Source: Coleophoma eucalyptorum (lineage: Eukaryota > Ascomycota > Leotiomycetes > Helotiales > Dermateaceae). Taken from it: 64,000 nt of DNA. A program made the translations under genes and the position numbers. Each line of letters opens with the position of its first letter. Position 1 is the first letter of the stretch. The notes beneath the pieces are model-generated. The model ran no database searches. It was not told the origin of the DNA and saw only the letters and a list, made by a program, of their open reading frames with translations. Shown one piece after another: positions 11,541 to 22,255 of the stretch. Location of the stretch: NCBI GenBank assembly GCA_026120035.1, contig JALRME010000004.1:744001-808000 (forward strand). Reading direction: 5' to 3'.

Positions 11541-12148
11541 ATGAATACAGCACGCCTTGCCCGACTCTCCGGGCGAGAACCAAACCTACCACGTCTCCGT
11601 CACCATAATCCCTCTTCAAACCTTTTCCCTAGCCATGTCTGGCACCAAATCTCCAGACTCAGCAGCACGACCGATCAAAAGCTCACTAGAATCAGCTCCA
11701 AATGATCCACACCCTCCTCAAAACCCCGCTTCTCCTTGGATTTTCGCCGCAATCCACTATTGCGCGATGCGAGAAAACGGTATGGTGTCTTGCGGGTAAC
11801 ACAGATTCTTGCGAGTTTTGGGCTGTGTGCTTTTGTGGGGTATTTTGCGTATTGGCTGTGGAGTGTTTGGGGGAGGGGCCGCGAGCTTATTGTGAATATG
11901 GGACGGGAATCAAAGCGGTGGTGTGTGAAAGGAAGGGCTTTTGGGAGGGGGAGCTGTTGGTGAGGAAGGGCGAAAGTGTAGGGAATGCAGTGCGTGAAAA
12001 GCTTGATGTGCTGGCTCAGAAAGGATGGAAGGGGAGATGGAAGGGGAGGAGGAAGGCAGAAAGTGAGATAGGAGATGACAGCGGCAGAGATAGAAAAGAG
12101 AACTCAAAGAATAGGTCCATTGATTGGAATGGGAACTCGATGCAGTGA
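11541..12148 (+). pseudogene. Doubtful small gene with one membrane segment, interrupted frame
   Basis: From the ATG at 11541 a frame rich in Arg, Ser and Leu (start MNTARLARLSGREP, mitochondrial-presequence-like) runs to a TGA at 11703-11705. The same frame then continues open to about 11963 and encodes a likely membrane helix (QILASFGLCAFVGYFAYWLW) preceded by a basic stretch. Two other frames (ATG at 11635 and at 11702) are also open for part of this span; the 11702 frame runs to 12148 with a Lys/Arg/Glu-rich end. I find no good intron that removes the TGA. It could be a small mitochondrial or ER membrane protein with a missed intron, a frameshifted relic, or chance. No family recognised. 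Confidence 0.25.
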
Positions 12149-14034
12149 TTGAACACCATCTATCGACTTGGTGTGATTCTTTTGAGATTAATCGTCTTAG
12201 AATATGAGAAGTTACTCCGCTCAATTTGACAGTTGATCGACACCCTCAACTTTTCCCCAACACTGAGATATGGCCGGACTGGTGTGCAAGTCCAACCTGG
12301 CCAAATCCGGCCTCATGCCAACAGATCATTTCCGTATTGTCTGTCTAAGACCATCTTACAAATGCCACGATAAAGCCGATGCACGATTGTTACAATCCCC
12401 CCTGTAGGCGATCGAATGATGAAAGAAGGCATGATGTTCCGTACAGGAGATCGGGAAGGTTTACATGACTAAGGAGCTACCGGGCTGCAAAGAGGCAATC
12501 GAGTCAAGCACAACCTCATAGGATCGAGAAGCTATAAGCTAGTGTCGCTGTCACCGCCGCGAAGATTAAACTCGGTGACTCGAAATGCTGCCACCTTCTG
12601 GCTTCAGGTTAATTGGCGGGTGAAACGCATGGCAACGCTCCTGCACCAAACAAACCCGCTCAAGTCCGTAGACCACGGGCAACTCAAAGCTTACGAAGTG
12701 ACCTCATCAGCTCGGCGCCATGTCCTGGCCTGCATAGTGTCTCACGCGACCGACGAATAAACAAATGAATCGTCCAAGCCTCATTCGATACTGAGAATTC
12801 CAAGGAAGCCACCAAGACTTTGTGTTTTGGCTCACGCGAGTCTTTGGTTGTGTAGCGACGAGCTTTGGTGGCTGAGGGTCATGATAGTGTGAGAAAGGGT
12901 CGAGACTTTTGGGTTTGATTATACGCCGCTATCACGCCGCGGGAGAGGCTTCCCGTCGTTTTGATAGAGGCTTTCGGGCTAATTCCCGCCTTGGCGATCT
13001 ACCATGGGGACGTGGTTCGAAGACGTCGCATATTAAACTGGTGGCGGATGTTGCAGATGCACGCGGCGTTCAAGTTGGCCAACTATTTGTTATTGTATCT
13101 TACGCTTTAGGAGATTTCGCAATGACAGGTTCTGTTTACCCAGGAGAGAGACTTGTCGTCGTGTACGCTGCGCTGCGGTAGCTTGATGGGATGCTGGGGA
13201 GGGCAGTAAGCGAAAAGGTACCGTGAGACGGGCGCCGGTAAGAGTTGAGCTTCAATCCCGAATCATGTCAAGTGAATTAAGCTTCTTGGAGACAACCATG
13301 AGAGCGGTACGAACTAATTACGTCCGCCGCTAGGAGAGTCCCAAGATCCCAAGATCCTAGAATCCCAGGATGCTGGTGGTCGAAGGTTCGGAGTAGCGCA
13401 ACTTGGGCGTCGAGAGATACACCAAATATGACATGACCGCGTCTTCTTAAGTAGCTGACGGCACTAATTATGCTTTCCCAACACCACCAGGTCAGCGTGC
13501 GCGCGTGCGTGCATGCGTCTGTGGTTGGGAGGAATGGGGAGATACGTCGTCGGGAGGTTGATAGGAGCGTTGCCGTAGGTATCGGAGCTCCGTCCAGCGC
13601 GTCGTTTCTTACCATTCCAGCTTATCGCACAAGGCGCAAGAGAACACAGAATACAGATGACAATATACAAACCACACTAACGCCCCCATGTTTGTGCCCT
13701 AAACCTGATATCTTGTCCAGCGTTCGTTATCTCTGCGGTTACTGTTTTCGGAGCACAGCTCAGTTCCTGGTATAGTCTCGACCCCTTCTAGATCTGCACG
13801 ACCAATAATGACTTTCTCTTATCTCCTATCTCTTGTGCTGCCAATCCTCATGTCATATCAGCCATTACATATGTGCATATAATGATGTTAGGTAGCCTCG
13901 GCAGATAAGTGAATTTAAACTTACATATCAACCTCCCTTAAAACCCCCCTTCCCTTGTTGTTGAGTTCTGTTCCATCTCTCTTCATCACGATCCACCCAT
14001 TGTGACTGTCCGAATCCCATTCCTGTGATTCAGT
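12149..14034. promoter_or_regulatory. Long upstream region of the amino-acid permease
   Basis: About 1.9 kb without a supported gene. It contains a near-tandem repeat of TCCCAAGA at about 13338-13372, a 24-nt alternating purine-pyrimidine tract at 13495-13518, and a CT-rich stretch at 13920-13990 just before the permease start that looks like a core promoter. The open frame at 12909-13181 has no recognisable product. Confidence 0.4.
13495..13518. repeat. Alternating purine-pyrimidine tract (Z-DNA-prone)
   Basis: Twenty-four consecutive bases alternate purine and pyrimidine, mostly GC/GT steps (GCGTGCGCGCGTGCG...). Such tracts can adopt left-handed DNA under negative supercoiling. It lies about 520 bp upstream of the permease start. 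Any regulatory role is inference. Confidence 0.6.
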
Positions 14035-15558
14035 ATGTCGGATATCAAGAACGCCAGCTCAGACGAGGAGCACGCCCGGCCTACTTATGAAAAGGGCGTC
14101 GTCGAGGATGTATTGGATCCATTAGAGGAAAATGAGGTCTTCAAGAAGACGCACGATGGTGTAGACTTTAGAACGGTGAACTGGCCTCGTGCGTCGGTTA
14201 TCTTCCTCAAGGTCATCTTCGCCACCGGTGTATTGAGTATTCCCAGTGCCATGTACAGTCTTGGCGCTGTGGGAGGTGCTTTATCAGTCGTCGGTTGGGG
14301 AGCTTTGAATACCTGTAAGCAAAACCGTCGAGCCGCCACCAACCTCAAAGCTAATACACCAATTCACTAGATACCGCTGTCATCCAAGGAAACTTCAGAA
14401 ACAGCCATGCAGGATGCCATTCAATTGCTGATATGGCCGGTGTGCTTGGAGGAACCATTGGCAGAGAATTGTGTGGAGGACTCTTCCTCATCGCTTATAT
14501 CCTTTGTGCTGGATCTGGCATCATTGGTGTATCTACTGGACTAAACGCACTCTCAACACACGCTACATGCACCGTATGGTGGTCGTTCATCGCCACAATT
14601 GTCATTGCCGCCCTGGCCAGTTTTCGAAAGTTCCAACAGATCGGATGGCTCACCTGGGCTGGGTTTGTCTCCATCTTTGTTGCCGTCTTCATTGTCGTGT
14701 AAGTCACCATCATTTCTCCAGATCTCTGTATTCGAAGCAACAGCTGACAATATGGATCATAGCATTGCAGTCACAACCCGAGACCGACCAGCAGCCGCGC
14801 CTCAAACTGGACCCTACGAGCTAGGATATCACGCTATTGCCTACCCAACCTTCCAAGCCGGAATTGTGGCATCAGCAACCATTTTCGTCTCCAGTGCTGG
14901 AACCTCCGCTTTCTTGCCCGTCATTAGTGAGATGCGTCAGCCCAAGGACTACAAGAAGGCCCTCTTCGTCTGCATGGGTATTGTGAACGCCGCATACCTC
15001 AGTTTCAGTTTGGTCGTGTACAAGTGGTGTGGATCTTGGGTTGCCAGTCCATCTCTGGGCAGTGCCGGTCCCACTATCAAGAAGGTTGCCTACGGTGTTG
15101 GTTTGATTGGACTGATTGTCAGCGCTGTGCTGTACTTGCACGTTGCAGCAAAGTACCTCTTTGTCCGTATTCTGCGAAATACTCACCACCTGCAACAAAA
15201 CACCATGGTGCACTGGGTCACCTGGCTCTCGTGCACATTCGGATTATGCTCGCTATCCTTCATCCTAGCCGAGGCCATCCCTATCTTCAACTACCTGATT
15301 GCCTTGACTGGTTCTGTCTGCTTCGCACCTCTGGCTATTGCTCTTCCTGGTGCGCTCTGGCTGTACGATCACAGCCATTACCGCAGTGGTAGTTTGGGCC
15401 AAAAGGCGGCGTACTGGGCCCATTGGTTCCTGCCTGCTCTAGGCGCATTCCTCTGTGTTGGTGGTACTTATGGTGTTGTACAAGAGATCATTGACGCGTA
15501 CGCTGCAGGTACCATCGGTGGTGCCTTCTCATGTGCCGACAACTCTGGCTCTACTTAA
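14035..15558 (+). CDS. Neutral amino-acid permease (AAAP family, Mtr-like)
   Basis: Plasma-membrane transporter that most likely imports neutral amino acids with protons. Three exons: 14035-14314, 14371-14698, 14763-15558; phases agree and give 467 residues. A hydrophilic acidic N-terminus of about 45 residues precedes roughly 11 membrane helices. The first is preceded by the family's conserved segment NWPRASVIFLKVIFATGVLS; GVLSIPSAMYSLG follows, and GTSAFLPVISEMRQPKDYKK matches the conserved loop of fungal Mtr-type permeases. Length fits. The adjacent amidase converges on it, so the two may both serve nitrogen scavenging, but they do not share a promoter. Substrate assignment is by family only. 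Confidence 0.9.
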
Positions 15559-15871
15559 ACTTTAAGTATTTGTTGTGAATCGTTTTTGTGTAATTTGGAA
15601 CTTGTTGCATCGACTTTTAGCAGGTTTACAAGGAGAGTGTGTTCGTTACAGATACCAGTACCAAATAAGACTTGTAATGTTGCCTTAGAGCATGTTCCCA
15701 TATATTAAGATGTGACTGTAAGAACGAATTTGATAATCGAAAATTGGGACATTGAATTATAGCACGAAGAGCTGGAATTTGACCCACGAAGTTGTTGAAG
15801 GCAGTTTGAAGGTTCTGTATGAATCTACAAAGACTAAATCTTTACCTTGTCACAAATCCCCCTTATCTACT
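15559..15871. other. Convergent 3' region between permease and amidase
   Basis: About 310 bp separating the two stop codons. AT-rich, probably overlapping or abutting 3' UTRs. No gene seen. Confidence 0.4.
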
Positions 15872-17837
15872 TCAGGCGGCCAACCCATCACTCAAGATCT
15901 GGGTCATTGCCAACACCTTTTCTTCTTGAAAACGCCTTCCGACAATCTGTACGCCTACGAAAGCGCCATCATAGATTTCTGGATCATCTTTGGTCGTCCA
16001 AAGTCAGTAACATATTCACTACTAAACGGGGTGCTTAACTCACAGCTCTTGTGAACCTTTTCATCCTGATCATTGATAGGAGTGTAGTCTTCATCAAAAA
16101 CATCAACACTCTTATCTACAACCGTCACTGGTAGAGTGGTTGCTGGGTAGTCCAAAAGATTCACCCAAGTCGAGTAAGCTGGCATAACACGTTTAGCCTT
16201 GGTACCTCCAGCAATGAAACCACTGAAAAGAATCAGTAGTCAGTATTAATAAGCATACCATAGTAATCATACATGTTTGGCCTCGCTGCTGGGAACGGTG
16301 CACCTGGAGAAATGATAGCATCAACAGGTCGTCCTGTTCCCGTGATCGACGAGGTGCTGTTCCAGTACTCCATGTACTCTTTCTGATATGCACGTTTGCC
16401 GACGTTGACAGCTGCTATCTCAGATGCTGTGTATTGCTTTACTGGTTTGTCGCCGTAGACCGATGCAATAGGGAAAGATATCTTCTCGCCAGAGAGAGCA
16501 AATGCTGCATGGACTGTAACTGTATTAGTAATGGAAACAGTACAGGACGAGGTTATACCGACCATCTTCGCCTCCATCGAAAACCCAGGTTTTGAACTAG
16601 ATGGCATTAGAGAAGAGCATAGTAAGGAACGCTCCACATACAGCTAGTTCAAGACCACGTTCATGGGAAGGTGGCTCCCATTTTACAGCCTTATGTCCGA
16701 GCTTCTCAATAGTCTTCACAACAATCTCCATAGCTCGTCGCACAGGTGGTAAAGGCTGAACTCTTCCATCAGTTCTCATGATGCCAAATGCCAACTGTCC
16801 TCCACCACTAGCTTTCACTACATCGAGAACAGCTTGCTCTTGCTGATCACGCCAAGGGATCTCTGCTACCAAAGGATCATGTAGCCATGGCTCTGTGCTC
16901 AAAATGCTCTTTACCGCAAGCTGCAAACTTGCAACAGAGGTCGCGATGGGTCCTACAACAGACAGAATAGAGTTTTGCCCATCCATGCTGTTAGCCATAC
17001 CCTCGTAGGGAAGCCGCCCAGAGGTTGGCCGAATACCATACAACCCATTGAATAAAGCAGGAATACGTATACTGCCTCCAATGTCCGTGCCGAATCCTAG
17101 AGGGCTACCCCTCAATGCAATCAACGCGCCTTCACCACCAGAACTTCCTCCACAAGCAAGATTTCGATTCGTTGGATTCCAGGTGTAGCCGATGATGTTA
17201 TTGGTTGTCTCCCCAGCCATAAGGGTATGTGGTACACTAGTCTTGCAGAACAAGACTGCTCCTAAGCTACGCAATTCTCTTACCATCTCGCTCTCAAAAA
17301 CTCTCTCCTTACCAGTCCCTTTCTTGCCTTCAAATGTACCAATCCATCCTACATAGCCCATGTGCGTCTCTACACCCTTGACATGAAACTGGTCCTTTAG
17401 ACTGATTGGCAAGCCATGGAGAGGTCCAATTGGTTTTTTATGCTCTGCAAAATACTCATCTAGCTTCATGGCATCTGATATTGCAGCCTCGAAGAAAATC
17501 TCATGCAAACAGCTAACCTATATATACATTAAGTAGTGATCTTTGATGATTTCGGAAGGATTCGAACCATTTGATGAGCAAGTGCAGCCCGGTGACAAAA
17601 TGCTTCCGCAACATCTTTGGCTTTCCATGCACCCGATGTTGTTTTCGCAACAATTCCAACCGCATCGGTCTCAGTTATCTCAACCTCTTGGGGGGACAGG
17701 AACTGTTGTATGTATTTTCCCGTGACATCTCTCTGCGCTTGTGCTGTCGGCACAGGAGATGGTAAAAGCCAAGCCTTAGGAATCAGCGCGTTGACTGAAT
17801 CGCGTTTCTCTTTAGCTATTGCCTCCCAGTCTGCCAT
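15872..17837 (-). CDS. Amidase of the amidase-signature family (acetamidase-like)
   Basis: Hydrolyses an amide to a carboxylate and ammonia; fungal members include acetamidases and general amidases used for nitrogen supply. Six exons: 17837-17568, 17517-16642, 16596-16563, 16513-16273, 16222-16044, 15987-15872, giving 571 residues. The Ser-cisSer-Lys triad is visible: Lys131 in PISLKDQFHVKG, cis-Ser215 in CGGSSGGEGAL and Ser239 in GTDIGGSIRIPA, with family spacing between the serines. The final exon gives the typical end YDGAFVGVQIVGRRFQEEKVLAM; a shorter model stopping at 15955 reads through an intron and loses this. Two donors (GTTCGA at 17567, GTCGGT at 16562) are non-consensus but are fixed by phase and homology. 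No signal peptide, so probably cytosolic. Confidence 0.9.
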
Positions 17838-18089
17838 TTTGGTTGAGTAGTAACAATAATTGTAATCTTGAAGAACAATATCTGAAAACAAAATATTGAA
17901 TGGTCAGTCTGTTGGAAGACGGAGGTTGTACTGTATTTGTCATAGATATGCCACTTCTTATCTACGGCAGGAGTGGAGTTGCCGCAGTTGTCCACCCTAA
18001 GTGGCTAAGTGTCGCGAGGAGAGTTGGGGTAAGAGTTGGGGTAACGCCTCTGCCATGAACCAAAAATGGTATATTTCAGAATCTCGTTA

Positions 18090-19251
18090 TTAGTCATGCA
18101 TCTGACGAATGTTGAGGTTGATTCTTTTGTTGCTCATCCATCCTCGCCAACATTCGTACTGGTTTTCCATGCCTGCAGGCCAGTCTGCGAGGTATGTTGG
18201 GCAAGTACCGGCTATGATTTTAGGTACACCATGCCAGGCATAACGAGCATCTTTCGACATATATACTGCATCTCCAGAACGAAGACGCAGTACCAAATAA
18301 CGAGATTTCATGGAAGTATTCTGTTCATCTACTAGAGCAGAAGTTCCGAGACCAATGATGAAGATGCAATCACAGCCAAGGCTTATACTTACAAGTCCGC
18401 GATCGACTTCTTCGCTGACATCGCGATGTAGACTAAGTGTATCCCCTGGTGAATACAAGTTGACTATTGCAGCTTGTGCTTTCACCTCAGGAAAGAGGTT
18501 TTCGACAAGGCTTGCGATATCATGAGGGAAGGCTGGCGGTTCCTCTTCTGGATACTCCTTCCTTGTCCAGTCGTACTGTCCCCCCAAAGTGATCCATCGC
18601 ATCTTTTTCTCAAGTACTTGCTTAGTTGTGAACGGCTTGTGCACATCTCGATCTTTTGGCTGAAATGAATCTGTAGCAAACGGCGGCAAAGAGAAGAATG
18701 AGCCATGCTCTTTGACACCAGAATCCGCGCTTTTGAGTGAGGCATCTTTCTGAGGCCGAGCAATGAAATGATGAAAGTCGACATTGGTCTTGTGCTCTGG
18801 ATCTGACATATCACGATGCATCAAGCGTGACAGCAGCTCTTTTTGTACAGGAGGAGGAAGTAGAGACGGTAGTATTACCAGTCCTAACTCAAAGTCAGAA
18901 ACAGACTTTGGCAACGGACTTTAAGAAAAAACATGGTTTTATGCGAACCATGCAATGCCTACAAGTAGGAAAGCACAACCGACCTGGAAGAGCTCGAGAG
19001 CCGTAGACAGAGCATTCTGAAAATGCCATAGCGCCTGTGTCACCATGCAGGAAATCACCAAATGCTTCTTGTAACTGCGAAGTAGCAATGGGGCTCAAGA
19101 TATCATAGGCGTCGATATCGAAGTTTTCAAGTAGTCCAAAGCGATTCAGATCTTCATCTTGAGCATACTGATCTGGCTTGAGCTTCTGGTATTTTTTGAA
19201 TAAATCTTTCAGATCTTGCGGCGGCGCCTCATGCGGATTTAGACACGCCAT
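18090..19251 (-). CDS. AlkB-family Fe(II)/2-oxoglutarate dioxygenase (ALKBH1-like)
   Basis: Likely removes alkyl groups from nucleic acid by oxidative demethylation. Two exons, 19251-18984 and 18883-18090, give 353 residues; the donor GTCGGT at 18983 is non-consensus but the CTGAC branch site, acceptor and phase agree. Iron ligands are visible as His242 and Asp244 (SLHRDVSEE) and His307 (AWHGVP); the 2-oxoglutarate-binding arginines lie in the C-terminal RINLNIRQ (Arg343, Arg349), the RxNxxxR pattern of the family. Upstream, VNLYSPGDTLSLH is the usual AlkB strand. The insert-rich middle and length fit fungal ALKBH1-like proteins. Substrate (DNA, tRNA or mRNA) cannot be read from sequence. Divergent from CDK1 across 534 bp. 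Confidence 0.88.
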
Positions 19252-19785
19252 ATTAGAGAGACGTTGTTCCTGTTAATGTGTGGACGATGATATTGTGCAT
19301 GGGAAAATAAACGAATCCAATCTTGCAATCGTGATGCGAAGACCCATGTGTTGTTCTGTTATTGTTATGGCGAGAAAAGTGAGACGAGAGACAGAGCACA
19401 ACGATAGCAGCAATAATATGTTTTAAGAAAAAGGGTTCTGGCAAAGTACTATTTTTAGCGTCGCGTGCCGGCGCGGTGTTCACATCGCGCTTGATCGAAT
19501 TTGTTTGGATTTGCTTGTTTACTTCTGCCAACAACGACAACGAACAACCGCCAACCACCCAAGGACGAGGACTTGCGCGACAAACCAACATTTCACTGGA
19601 CTTTGTGGCACAACCTCTTTTTTTTCCAGTCCTTAAGAACGTCAATTCTCTGCGATCTAGATGCTGCCCAGATCACAATCGACTGCCCCTCGTTCACCGC
19701 CCCACTAAAACGTTGAGAAAGCAGTACTACTGCATCGATTAGCCCATACACACTCCTTTGAACTCGAGCATCAACATATTTCACC
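19252..19785. promoter_or_regulatory. Divergent promoter region, AlkB-like gene and CDK1
   Basis: The 534 bp between the two start codons must hold both promoters and 5' UTRs. Near the CDK1 side are GC-rich (about 19455-19485) and CT-rich stretches. Overlapping open frames here (19253-19645 minus, 19476-19742 plus) carry no domain. Confidence 0.55.
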
Positions 19786-20927
19786 ATGGAGAACTACCAA
19801 AAGCTTGAAAAGATTGGAGAGGGTATGTCGAGTCCAAGCAATGCGTGTGGCGTGCATAAGAGACTCCCTCCCTTTCATTCCGAACAACTCTTGCTAATAT
19901 CTTTTCTCCTTGCTTTTAGGAACATATGGTGTTGTCTACAAAGCCCGCGATCTCCTCCATAATGGCCGAATCGTTGCTCTCAAGAAGATCCGCCTCGAAG
20001 CTGAAGATGAAGGAGTGCCCAGCACTGCTATCCGTGAGATTTCTCTCCTCAAAGAGATGAATGACCCAAACATTGTTCGACTTCTGAACATCGTACATGC
20101 CGACGGCCACAAGCTCTACCTTGTCTTCGAATTTCTTGACCTGGACCTGAAGAAGTATATGGAGGCACTTCCTGTCTCGGATGGTGGACGAGGCAAGGCA
20201 CTACCAGAAGGATCTGGACCAGATTTGGGAAGACTGGGACTGGGCGACGCAATGGTAAAGAAGTTCATGAGTCAATTGTGCGAGGGTGTTCGATACTGTC
20301 ACAGTCACCGTGTCCTTCACCGAGATCTTAAGCCACAAAACTTGTTGATTGATCGGGAAGGCAATTTAAAGTTGGCAGATTTTGGTTTGGCGCGTGGGTT
20401 TGGAGTTCCCCTTCGAACATACACTCACGAGGTTGTCACACTGTGGTACCGATCACCAGAGATTCTCCTTGGAGGTCGACAGTACTCGACTGGAGTTGAC
20501 ATGTGGTCTGTCGGATGTATCTTCGCAGAGATGTGCACACGAAAGCCACTCTTCCCAGGAGATTCAGAGATTGACGAGATTTTCAAGATCTTCAGGTTCG
20601 TAATCTGTGGAGGTTCTAATAACTAGGCTAATGACAATTAGACTTCTCGGCACCCCTACTGAAGCAGAATGGCCCGGGGTTATGGACAAAACTTGCTTCC
20701 CCGACTTCAAATCTTCCTTTCCAAAGTGGCAACGCGATATGTCTCAGCCACTTTGCACCAACCTTGACGAACACGGACTTGAACTTCTAGAGATGATGTT
20801 GGTCTACGATCCCGCCGGACGTATTTCTGCCAAGCAGGCTTGCATGCACCCATACTTCGAAGAGGGCAGTGCTGCATACTCAGGACGAGGTCTAGGTCCG
20901 ACATACAAAACCAATGGCTACCATTGA
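19786..20927 (+). CDS. cdk1: Cyclin-dependent kinase 1 (Cdc2/Cdc28/NimX type)
   Basis: Master Ser/Thr kinase of the cell cycle, partnered with cyclins. Three exons: 19786-19822, 19920-20595, 20642-20927, giving 332 residues; the first exon of 37 nt encodes [13 protein letters not shown] and its split Gly codon rejoins TYGVVYKA, completing the glycine loop with the inhibitory Thr-Tyr pair. [13 protein letters not shown], the cyclin-binding helix, is exact. [10 protein letters not shown] and DFGLARGFG are the catalytic and metal-binding loops, and [14 protein letters not shown] carries the activating threonine. A Gly-rich insertion (about residues 101-125) between the hinge and the next helix is typical of filamentous ascomycete CDK1 proteins. 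PSTAIRE and the ending make other CDKs unlikely. Confidence 0.97.
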
Positions 20928-22093
20928 AGAGAAAATTCCAAACCCTGAACTTACGAAGATTATGGGTGTATGATGACGAATGAAGAATAGCTTAGTGCAT
21001 ACATTAGGCTTTTCAGGATAGGAAGGATTCACCAGAACACATGCTATGGATGAAGGGAAATTGACGAGTTGTTCGCCTCTATACTACTCTGATCAACTTT
21101 CTTTCCCCATACTATTACACTTTGCATGCATCGATGTTTATATTTTGTTTGGCTTTTTATTATAAGGCAGCAGGGGTTTAGGTCAGGCGTACTATTAAGG
21201 CAGGATTTGTCAGATGTGATTTCCTGACTTCACTCATCTTATTCACTTCGCGGTCTGAGTTGATTCGGACTGAGGATCTGTTGCTTGTTTGCCATTCTAT
21301 GCTCAGGATGCTCTCTTACCGGATTGGAGTATGCTGTGTCTTCATTTTGTAGAGTACAATAACTCTTGCAGTAGGTGCAATGCATAGTGTTGATTGAAAA
21401 CTATTGAACAACCTTGAGATGAAGCTGTTCGCAAATTACCTGAAATCGACTCAAGCAAGACTGATGGGTAGGCGAGAGCTCATTGAAAGGCGTAGTAGAT
21501 TAAGGTAAACGTATTCATGATAATTCTCGAGGCAGGTTCCGTAGAGAGACTGCAGCTCATGCTAAATAAAAACTAGGGTAAAACCACATTGCATCATATC
21601 ATGCCTTTCAAGCTCTTCCAGCAATCCATACCCAGGCAAAAACAACGCCATCGCTCAATGCCAATATAAACAACGCAGGCCTTCTTCCAACCTTTCCCAA
21701 ATCCTTCTCATCAGATATAGTCGTAATCTTGTATGTATATGCTCCCCAGATCATTAACAGATATCCCATCTCTTCATTCTTCTCTTCCTTTCTTTTCATC
21801 GTTGATTTTCTTTCTCTTTTTTTCCCGTTTCTTCTTTTCCTCTATCAATGTTATCATATCTGCATATTCAACAAACAGATATTAGACCGTCAACCCAAGA
21901 AACCTTGGCTGAAAAACAGAACACAACATCAACATCAACATCCATTACATATCGACGTTGGAACATCTCATCTCATCGTTGAGACATGCACACCTCTCCA
22001 ACTCATGCAGCATATACATCTATAAATATATGTGAACCCCAATATGATATCGGGGAAAAGACGAGAAGAAGAAGAAGTTTTCATCATCGTTGT
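20928..22093. other. 3' region of CDK1 and of the small membrane-protein gene
   Basis: About 1.17 kb between convergent stop codons. AT-rich, with a T-rich stretch at 21770-21845. Open frames at 21608-21799 and 21729-22025 are low complexity and not supported as genes. Confidence 0.4.
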
Positions 22094-22255
22094 TTAATCA
22101 TCAGCGAGACTTCCGCTTCCGCTACCGCTCGATCCTGACGATACACTTCCGGCAGCACGTGCGGCTGAGACCATCTTGTAAATGCCGAATGCAATCAGTG
22201 CAAGAATGGTGAAGAGGAGGATTATGATAAGGGCTATAACGTCGTTTTCTTGCAT
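22094..22255 (-). CDS. 53-residue single-pass membrane protein
   Basis: Small intact frame from the ATG at 22255 to TAA at 22094. It encodes a short acidic start (MQENDV), one strongly hydrophobic helix (about residues 6-26, IALIIILLFTILALIAFGIY), then a Lys/Arg-containing turn and a Gly/Ser-rich hydrophilic tail ending in LADD. The charge pattern suggests a tail facing the cytosol. Support beyond the frame: a well-formed intron lies about 200 nt upstream on the same strand (22513-22453). I do not recognise a family. Chance is possible for so short a frame, but composition, clean helix and the leader intron together make a real gene likely. Confidence 0.55.
   Translation of the reverse strand: MQENDVIALIIILLFTILALIAFGIYKMVSAARAAGSVSSGSSGSGSGSLADD

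Noticed and set aside
17555..17572. GGTTCGAATCC on the minus strand, identical to a tRNA B box
   Set aside because: It lies at the first intron of the amidase gene; the flanking bases do not form a T stem and no acceptor or anticodon arm can be drawn upstream. I treat it as a non-consensus intron donor region.
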